64,000 nt of DNA from Bidens hawaiensis (Eukaryota > Streptophyta > Magnoliopsida > Asterales > Asteraceae). Each line of letters begins with the position of its first letter. Position 1 is the stretch's first letter. Positions 61,495 to 64,000 of the stretch are shown piece after piece. The DNA is taken from NCBI GenBank assembly GCA_021521415.1, contig JAIQDT010000299.1, positions 930,001 through 994,000 on the forward strand, given 5' to 3'. Position numbers and translations under genes: made by a program. The notes beneath the pieces are model-generated. The model worked only from the letters and a program-made list of their open reading frames with translations, searched no databases and was not told where the DNA came from.

Positions 61495-61562
61495 CATGAC
61501 CCGTGTTCGAACCCGGGTCTTGTAGGTCAAACATAAGTGAGTTACCCAGTTGAGCCTGATGG
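61495..61562 (-). other. tRNA-like segment inside family-D LTR
   Basis: The minus strand carries GCTCAACTGGGTAACTCAC (A-box like) and, about 30 bases on, GACCCGGGTTCGAACACG (good B box). The equivalent place in the 48390 LTR (near 49456) keeps the A-box-like part. No full tRNA fold, so not a tRNA gene. Confidence 0.4.
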
Positions 61563-62148
61563 TATTTTGTTAATCTTAACAGAATTTATTTTATTTAAAC
61601 TTTAACTAAAGATCATCTTCATCACTATACAAACCCTAGATCAAATTCTGTTAATCTGGTCCGGTTTCATTTAAATTATGATAGGGCTTTTGATTTGTGG
61701 CTTACAAAGATCAAAATACACATAACGCTTACCTGTTAAACTAATGGAATGAAGGTGAAAGACAAGTTGGCCGGAACCGGACTTGGACGGAATAATTTAA
61801 GTGATGTAGAGAGTGTTATGATAAAAAAAAAATGTTGCAGGCACGTTTAGATGGATATTGGGATCCTTTTTATAGCATCAATTGAAACGATTTGTGTTTA
61901 ATGATCGTTAATGTAATTTAGCATAAAGTCCATCCGGTTTTGGATTGTAATTCACATAAATCAGTTGATTTTTATGCGTTATTGACAAGGATTTTGGTTT
62001 GACGTTACATTTGACGAGTTTTAATTGCACTACAATGCGTTTTTGACTTGATTTGGAGCTTCTTCGGAGCCGTTACCGTCGCCGGTGGCTTGCCGGAAAC
62101 GGGTGGCCGAAAAAAAGAGAAAACGGAATGGCGGCTGGGCTTTATACT

Positions 62149-63765
62149 TGTAAGACCCCGAGCCCGGGTGCCCCACTTTAGCGTTGGATTTACTCGTAAA
62201 CATAGTTTGTTACAGCGGAAGTCTATACAAATTGCAGCGGAAATTTAAAACTTTTATATAACAACTTTCTTTTCTATCTATTCTTCAATATGGATAGCTT
62301 GTATGCGCCTCAAGCTTACCACGTCATCAATAATACCTGTATGCATACTAAAAGTTAGCTACACGCTGAGTGAGTTCTAACATTTCTTTCTTTTCATTAA
62401 ATATTGAATTACAATTAAATCGTGTTCTTTATTCATACGCAATGTAGCATTAGTCTATAACTAGTCCCGTACGTACTTGATCATAATCGGGCCTTCTATT
62501 CTTACTCGTAATCGAACCATATCAAGTAAAAGGGATTTTCCATCCTAAATTGTTGCGCGTGCATGAGGCCCGAAGGCTCTACACACGAACATGTAATCAT
62601 TCATCCACATCAATGTACATATTATTATTCTATGCAAATATCCGATAGGACTTGCTCCCTACCTTCTTTCTACTCTATCCACTAACATTTACCCATGCTA
62701 CTAGTATCCATAGCTGGACCATACAATCACACAACGCATATCTATGCATTTAAGATTATCATGCCAACCAATCGTACTACATCTACGCACGTAATTAATA
62801 GCTACTGTACTTAGTATCCCTGATTGGACCACCTATTCATTGTATCCATAACTGGACCACATTATCGTTTGTATCCATTACTAGACCATATTATTCTTTG
62901 TATCCATAACTGGACCATATTATTCTTCGTGTCCATAACTGGACCATCTTACCATTGTATCCATAATTGGACCATCCTACCATTGTATCCATAACTGGAC
63001 CATCTCATACATATTATTCTAATAAATCAATTCATTGCATCTATAACTAGACCACATTACTATAGCAAAACACGTGCCAGAACACAGTATAGGCTTTTAG
63101 TCCTTTACTGTACTCATGCATGTGCTTTCCGTCCATAACACTCTATCGTTTCCATAAGTAGAGCATCTGTATATCGCGTACGTGTCTGCATACTACTTAC
63201 AAGAACTCGTGATGTGGACAGGTATAAGGTACTACGACCCCCTTGATGCCTACATCATGACTAACTCACGTCCTTAATACATTCTTATCATTAGTAATTA
63301 ACTAGTTTTATTACTAATCTACACATTTTCTTTCGCTCTTAAAACATATCTCGTTCGTCTTTTATCTTCTTTCTTGAGTATGCATACAGCCCCAAAACGT
63401 TTAACGAAAAAGGGGGGGCTAGAACTCACTTGTAGACGATTCCTTTCTGATTTAATCGTGATGCCTTTCTTGAACTGAGCTCGACAAACTATTAATAACG
63501 TAAACATATTAATCCTCTACATTTGTTTATTATTTTCTTAAACTAACGCGGTTAACTGTTGATTTAACCGAACCAAAAATATAACCTTCTCCAACCGATC
63601 ATATTAATTTAATGTACTTTAGCTTCCTTTATTAGTTTATTAAACCTTATCCTCCATACTATGATTCTTTAACGAACCCATATGTTTAAGTGTCTTTACG
63701 AACAAGCGGGTTATAACTAGTAACGAGTCAAGTTTGCATTTAAATCAAGTTCGGTTAAGTTCTCA

Positions 63766-63819
<54 letters not shown>

Positions 63820-63847
63820 TATATATATATGTACATATATATATATA

Positions 63848-63878
<31 letters not shown>

Positions 63879-64000
63879 CTTTTGTAATTTAACAACTTGT
63901 TAACGAACTCGCGTGTTTAGGCTAGGCTTTTCTTAACGAACTTACGGGTTTTGGTTCTTCATGGGTTGGTTCTCGGTTTCGGTTCACATTCTACTCATAT
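62149..64000 (-). mobile_element. LTR of the same family as 1-1837, reversed, runs off the window
   Basis: Starts TGTAAGACCCCGAGCCCGGG. The first 80 bases match the reverse complement of 1758-1837. ATACT (62144-62148) is the predicted TSD. Arms TAGAACTCAC (63420-63429 plus) and GTGAGTTCTA (62370-62379 plus) form a perfect 10-bp inverted pair. It carries a 27-bp array and a patterned TA tract with GTACATATAT words at 63768-63880. The other end is not visible. Confidence 0.8.
62795..63060. repeat. 27-bp tandem repeat, about 9 units
   Basis: The unit is near TGTATCCATAACTGGACCAT with a variable ATTATTC end, degenerate at both sides. It lies between the LTR arms and is unrelated to the 36-bp arrays in the family member at 1-1837. 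Confidence 0.85.

Larger units (their letters stand above)
52628..62148 (-). mobile_element. reversed family-D LTR, truncated at both ends and interrupted twice
   Basis: Pieces 52628-53132, 58197-58228 and 60629-62148 join to match the reverse complement of 48390-50968. Examples are GACGTACAGATTGCTCAAAC against 50911-50932 and the TACTACCCCCAAAAT block against about 50320. The insertions at GTAAG (53138-58191) and CATAT (58234-60623) interrupt it. Its hairpin reads CAGCTATG-AA-CATAGCTG (52854-52871). The expected ends TGTAACACCCCGG and GAATGTTACA are missing. The hAT element borders it on the left and another LTR on the right. Confidence 0.8.

Noticed and set aside
61495..61562. tRNA gene
   Set aside because: A and B boxes are recognisable, but no complete cloverleaf or acceptor stem.

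Overview
This window looks like intergenic, methylated-type DNA from a large plant nuclear genome. It holds many plant Ty3/gypsy long terminal repeats (LTRs), a Ty1/copia element, a Tat-type element, an RTE-clade LINE, PIF/Harbinger and hAT DNA transposons, and TA-rich microsatellites. I found no intact host gene in 64 kb. A eudicot is likely, and Asteraceae is my impression only.

The layout is a set of nested insertions, most readable from exact 5-bp target-site duplications (TSDs). From 1 to 1837 is the 3' part of an LTR inserted in a minus-strand copia element (1838-11149, the rest lying left of the window). The copia 5' LTR is split by a 1.63-kb inverted-repeat element (5338-11081). That element is itself split by a solo LTR (6323-8333) and a PIF/Harbinger transposon (8381-10473). 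From 11155 to 22258 an old LTR remnant is followed by three solo LTRs of about 3 kb. The stretch 22264-25093 is gene-free with a Tourist-like MITE. From 25099 to 41666 is a minus-strand Tat-like element without coding sequence. Its 5' LTR holds a minus-strand Tekay-like element (30798-41173) with only a broken gag, and that element's 3' LTR holds a solo LTR (33065-36804). From 41721 to 42291 there are MITEs. From 42858 to about 46090 is an RTE LINE with broken endonuclease but intact RT catalytic motif. From 48390 to 50968 is another solo LTR. From 51640 to 52627 is an internally deleted hAT transposon. From 52628 to 62148 is a reversed LTR of the 48390 family, interrupted by three more solo LTRs (53138-58191, 54848-57929, 58234-60623). 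From 62149 to the end is the start of a further reversed LTR.

In total nine solo LTRs have perfect TSDs, so LTR-LTR recombination has removed most retrotransposon interiors here. No set of genes works together; the functional content is transposon promoters and RNA signals.

The most interesting signal is inside the LTRs. Families that otherwise look unrelated share a splice-donor-like GTGAGTT and, 0.4-1.4 kb downstream, a complementary AACTCAC arm joined to a small hairpin. Both the arms and the hairpin change between families in a compensatory way, and the fast-evolving tandem repeats lie mostly between the arms. A second shared module is TATA, telo-box and CCGATCGG near the inferred transcription start, with TGGGCC (site II) minisatellites in one family.
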